Positions 14,488-15,933 of a stretch of 15,933 bases of DNA are shown here, one piece after another (position 1 is the first letter of the stretch; each line of letters begins with the position of its first letter). The stretch covers positions 1-15,933 of the forward strand of contig CAYQJO010000090.1 of NCBI GenBank assembly GCA_964417785.1, in the 5' to 3' direction. The DNA is from DAOTUL01 sp034437435 (GTDB lineage Bacteria; Chloroflexota; Anaerolineae; Aggregatilineales; Phototrophicaceae). Position numbers and translations under genes: made by a program. Below the pieces are notes generated by a model. That model saw nothing but the letters and a program-made list of their open reading frames with translations. It made no database searches and was not told the origin of the DNA.

Positions 14488-15404
14488 GGTGTTATCCTAT
14501 CACATGCCAGTCTGGCTGCCCCGATCATCGTTGCCTGTTCGCCCAGCAACGCCAGCAGCAGTGGTACAGTCTGAAGATGCGGGAAAACGGCTGTACCGAA
14601 TGCCTCACGCAGCGGCGTCCACCAGATGTCACCGAGTCCGGGGACACCACCACCGATAATCACGGCCTCCGGGTCCAGTATGTTGACCAGCCCGGCCAGC
14701 GCCAATCCCAGAATCGTCGCGCCCTGCTGAATCGCTGCCTGAGCGATGGCATCGCCAGCCTGCGCCCGCTGACTGATCTCGCGCAAATCCAATACCGTGT
14801 TGAGGCCAGACCGTCTACTATACTGGGTCGCCATCGCCGGTCCGGCAGCATAAGCCTCCAGATGACCGTGTGCGCCGCAGGTACACACCCGTTCGCCATG
14901 CCAATCCACCAGAATGTGTCCCAGTTCACCGGCGTTCCAATGCGTGCCGCGCCACAATTTACCGTCCAGCACCACCGCACCACCGATACCCGTGCCGACG
15001 GTCAGAAACAGCATATGGCGATAATCGCGTCCAGCGCCAAAGTGCATTTCCGCCAGCGCCATCACATTCACGTCGTTATCGACGGCCACCGGCAGATCAA
15101 TCCGCTGCTGGACCTGTTCGCGGATGGGCATACCCGTCCAGCCAGGGATCGTCTCGACCGCGTGATGGACGAGTCCGCGTTCAACGTCGATCTGTCCGGC
15201 AGCACCGATACCAACTGCCGCCGCCGCCGGATAAACCGCATAGAGGTCGCGGCACAGTTCGATCACAGCCCGCATGATGGCCTCCGGTCCGGTCGGCGTA
15301 TCGACCAGCCGCACCTCATCCAGGATGAAACCTTCACCGTCCATGCGCAAACATCCACCGGCGATCTTGGTGCCTCCGATGTCAATGCCAATGACCTCTT
15401 TCAC
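14484..15404 (-). CDS. nanK: ROK-family sugar kinase, probably N-acetylmannosamine kinase
   Basis: This 306-aa ROK kinase has the phosphate motif DIGGTK (8-13), the catalytic-site DNDVN (D111), GTGIGGA (137-143), and NAGELGH with the zinc-ligand H163. The zinc loop reads CTCGAHGHLE (174-183). C174 and C176 are kept, but the third cysteine of the usual CxCGxxGCxE is His (H181). Histidine could still ligate zinc. Overlap with nanE argues for ManNAc as substrate, giving ManNAc-6-P; a glucokinase or GlcNAc-kinase activity cannot be excluded from sequence. The start is a GTG at 15404, overlapping the upstream oxidoreductase stop (GTGA, 15401-15404), with GAGGTG eight bases before. Cytoplasmic. Confidence 0.9.
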   Translation of the reverse strand: MKEVIGIDIGGTKIAGGCLRMDGEGFILDEVRLVDTPTGPEAIMRAVIELCRDLYAVYPAAAAVGIGAAGQIDVERGLVHHAVETIPGWTGMPIREQVQQRIDLPVAVDNDVNVMALAEMHFGAGRDYRHMLFLTVGTGIGGAVVLDGKLWRGTHWNAGELGHILVDWHGERVCTCGAHGHLEAYAAGPAMATQYSRRSGLNTVLDLREISQRAQAGDAIAQAAIQQGATILGLALAGLVNILDPEAVIIGGGVPGLGDIWWTPLREAFGTAVFPHLQTVPLLLALLGEQATMIGAARLACDRITP

Positions 15405-15933
15405 GATCCATACACCTCATCGAAGATTCGAGCATAGTGCTGGTCCAGGTCGCGCCATGTCGGTGAACGTGACAGATCAGGCGCTTGACCCGGCAACCCT
15501 TCTAACGATAGTGCATCCGGCGGGATCACAGCGTCCAGATCGATCTCAAGCCGGTACGCGGCGTCACTATCATCGTTCAGAGCGCCCAGTACCAGCAGCA
15601 TTTGCAGCGCTGGTGCTGGCTCACCGACCACCCAGGCCAGCGGGACCCCCTGCTTTATCAGACGGTATTGCAGACATCGCAGGTGCGTTTCGTCTTCCCA
15701 GACCTGCCAGGGCTGTAGATGATGGTCGATGCAATAGGCTGCCAGCACACCCGCCGCCTCACCAATATTCCACTCCACCGGCTGCAAGCGGTAAGCGCCA
15801 TTTGTGAGGTGGGTGGAGCCGATATTCTTGCAGGCGGCGATGAGATTTTGCGTTCGCTGTGGGATCAAACTGCCCAGCGGTATCTGGAAAGGTTTCGTCT
15901 CGGAGAAAACATGCGTCTTGCGTTCGCCTACAC
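15401..15933 (-). CDS. FAD-dependent oxidoreductase, C-terminal part (5' end beyond the window)
   Basis: The frame is open from the right edge to the TGA at 15401-15403, giving 177 residues. An internal TTG at 15868 is not the start, because recognisable family sequence precedes it. The stretch KPFQIPLGSLIPQRTQNLIAACKNIGSTHLTNGAYRLQPVEWNIGEAAGVLAAYCI, read in pieces, matches the C-terminal FAD-binding segment of the FAD_oxidored family. That segment usually reads like iPyrsLvPk...NLlvaGr..s.th.a....R..p.....GqAaG. Here the Arg of AGR is replaced (ACKN). The N-terminal Rossmann GxGxxG is outside the window. These proteins occur often in glycan-degradation clusters, but their substrates are mostly unknown. 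It is first in the visible right-hand operon and overlaps the ROK gene, so it probably acts in the same pathway. Confidence 0.82.
   Translation of the reverse strand, partial: VGERKTHVFSETKPFQIPLGSLIPQRTQNLIAACKNIGSTHLTNGAYRLQPVEWNIGEAAGVLAAYCIDHHLQPWQVWEDETHLRCLQYRLIKQGVPLAWVVGEPAPALQMLLVLGALNDDSDAAYRLEIDLDAVIPPDALSLEGLPGQAPDLSRSPTWRDLDQHYARIFDEVYGS

Noticed and set aside
14481..14497. TTGTCATGGTGTT at the nanE start as a second GntR operator
   Set aside because: The resemblance to one arm of the 7334-7360 palindrome arises from the nanE start codons and nanK end codons. No second arm is present.
1..15933. CRISPR arrays, tRNA or rRNA genes, insertion sequences, attachment sites
   Set aside because: No spaced direct repeats, structured RNA gene sequences, transposase frames or terminal inverted repeats were seen; almost all of the window is coding.

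Overview
The window reads as a carbohydrate-uptake and catabolism locus from a free-living bacterium of moderately high GC. Start codons include TTG and GTG, and genes are tightly packed with ATGA/TAATG overlaps. The style (Tat-exported family 5 solute-binding protein without a lipobox, Opp-type permeases, FadR-type GntR regulator, ROK kinase, DegT aminotransferase) resembles Chloroflexota (Anaerolineae-like) genomes. That assignment is inference, because no taxonomic marker gene is present.

Layout. (1) Left minus-strand block, 7259 down to 1: a 524-aa uncharacterised helical plus beta protein, a 385-aa TolB/PL22-like beta-propeller, a Tat-exported solute-binding protein, two Opp/Dpp-type permeases, and the start of an ATPase cut by the window edge. 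(2) A 102-bp divergent control region (7260-7361) with two overlapping sigma70-like promoters and a 27-bp palindrome, the likely operator of the GntR protein encoded next to it. (3) Plus-strand block, 7362 to 11838: the GntR/FCD regulator, two tandem paralogues of an uncharacterised family (about 330-340 aa), a GH105/GH88-type unsaturated uronyl hydrolase, and an RraA/HMG-aldolase-like protein. (4) Right minus-strand block, 15933 down to 11840: the end of an FAD-dependent oxidoreductase, a ROK (NanK-like) kinase, NanE, a DegT-type PLP aminotransferase and a NagB-like deaminase. Blocks 3 and 4 converge with one base between their stop codons.

How it could work together (inference). An oligosaccharide is bound by the exported solute-binding protein and imported by the ABC transporter. 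None of the enzymes carries a signal peptide, so processing would be cytoplasmic. GH105 normally removes the 4,5-unsaturated uronic acid left by a polysaccharide lyase, so the 524-aa protein, the beta-propeller and the duplicated proteins are candidates for undescribed lyases or hydrolases. NanK, NanE and NagB point to a ManNAc/GlcNAc component (ManNAc to ManNAc-6-P to GlcNAc-6-P; GlcN-6-P to Fru-6-P). NagA and a sialate lyase are not in view. The RraA-like protein may split a keto-acid intermediate. The most novel content is the set of uncharacterised proteins at 4528-10109 and the shared divergent operator.
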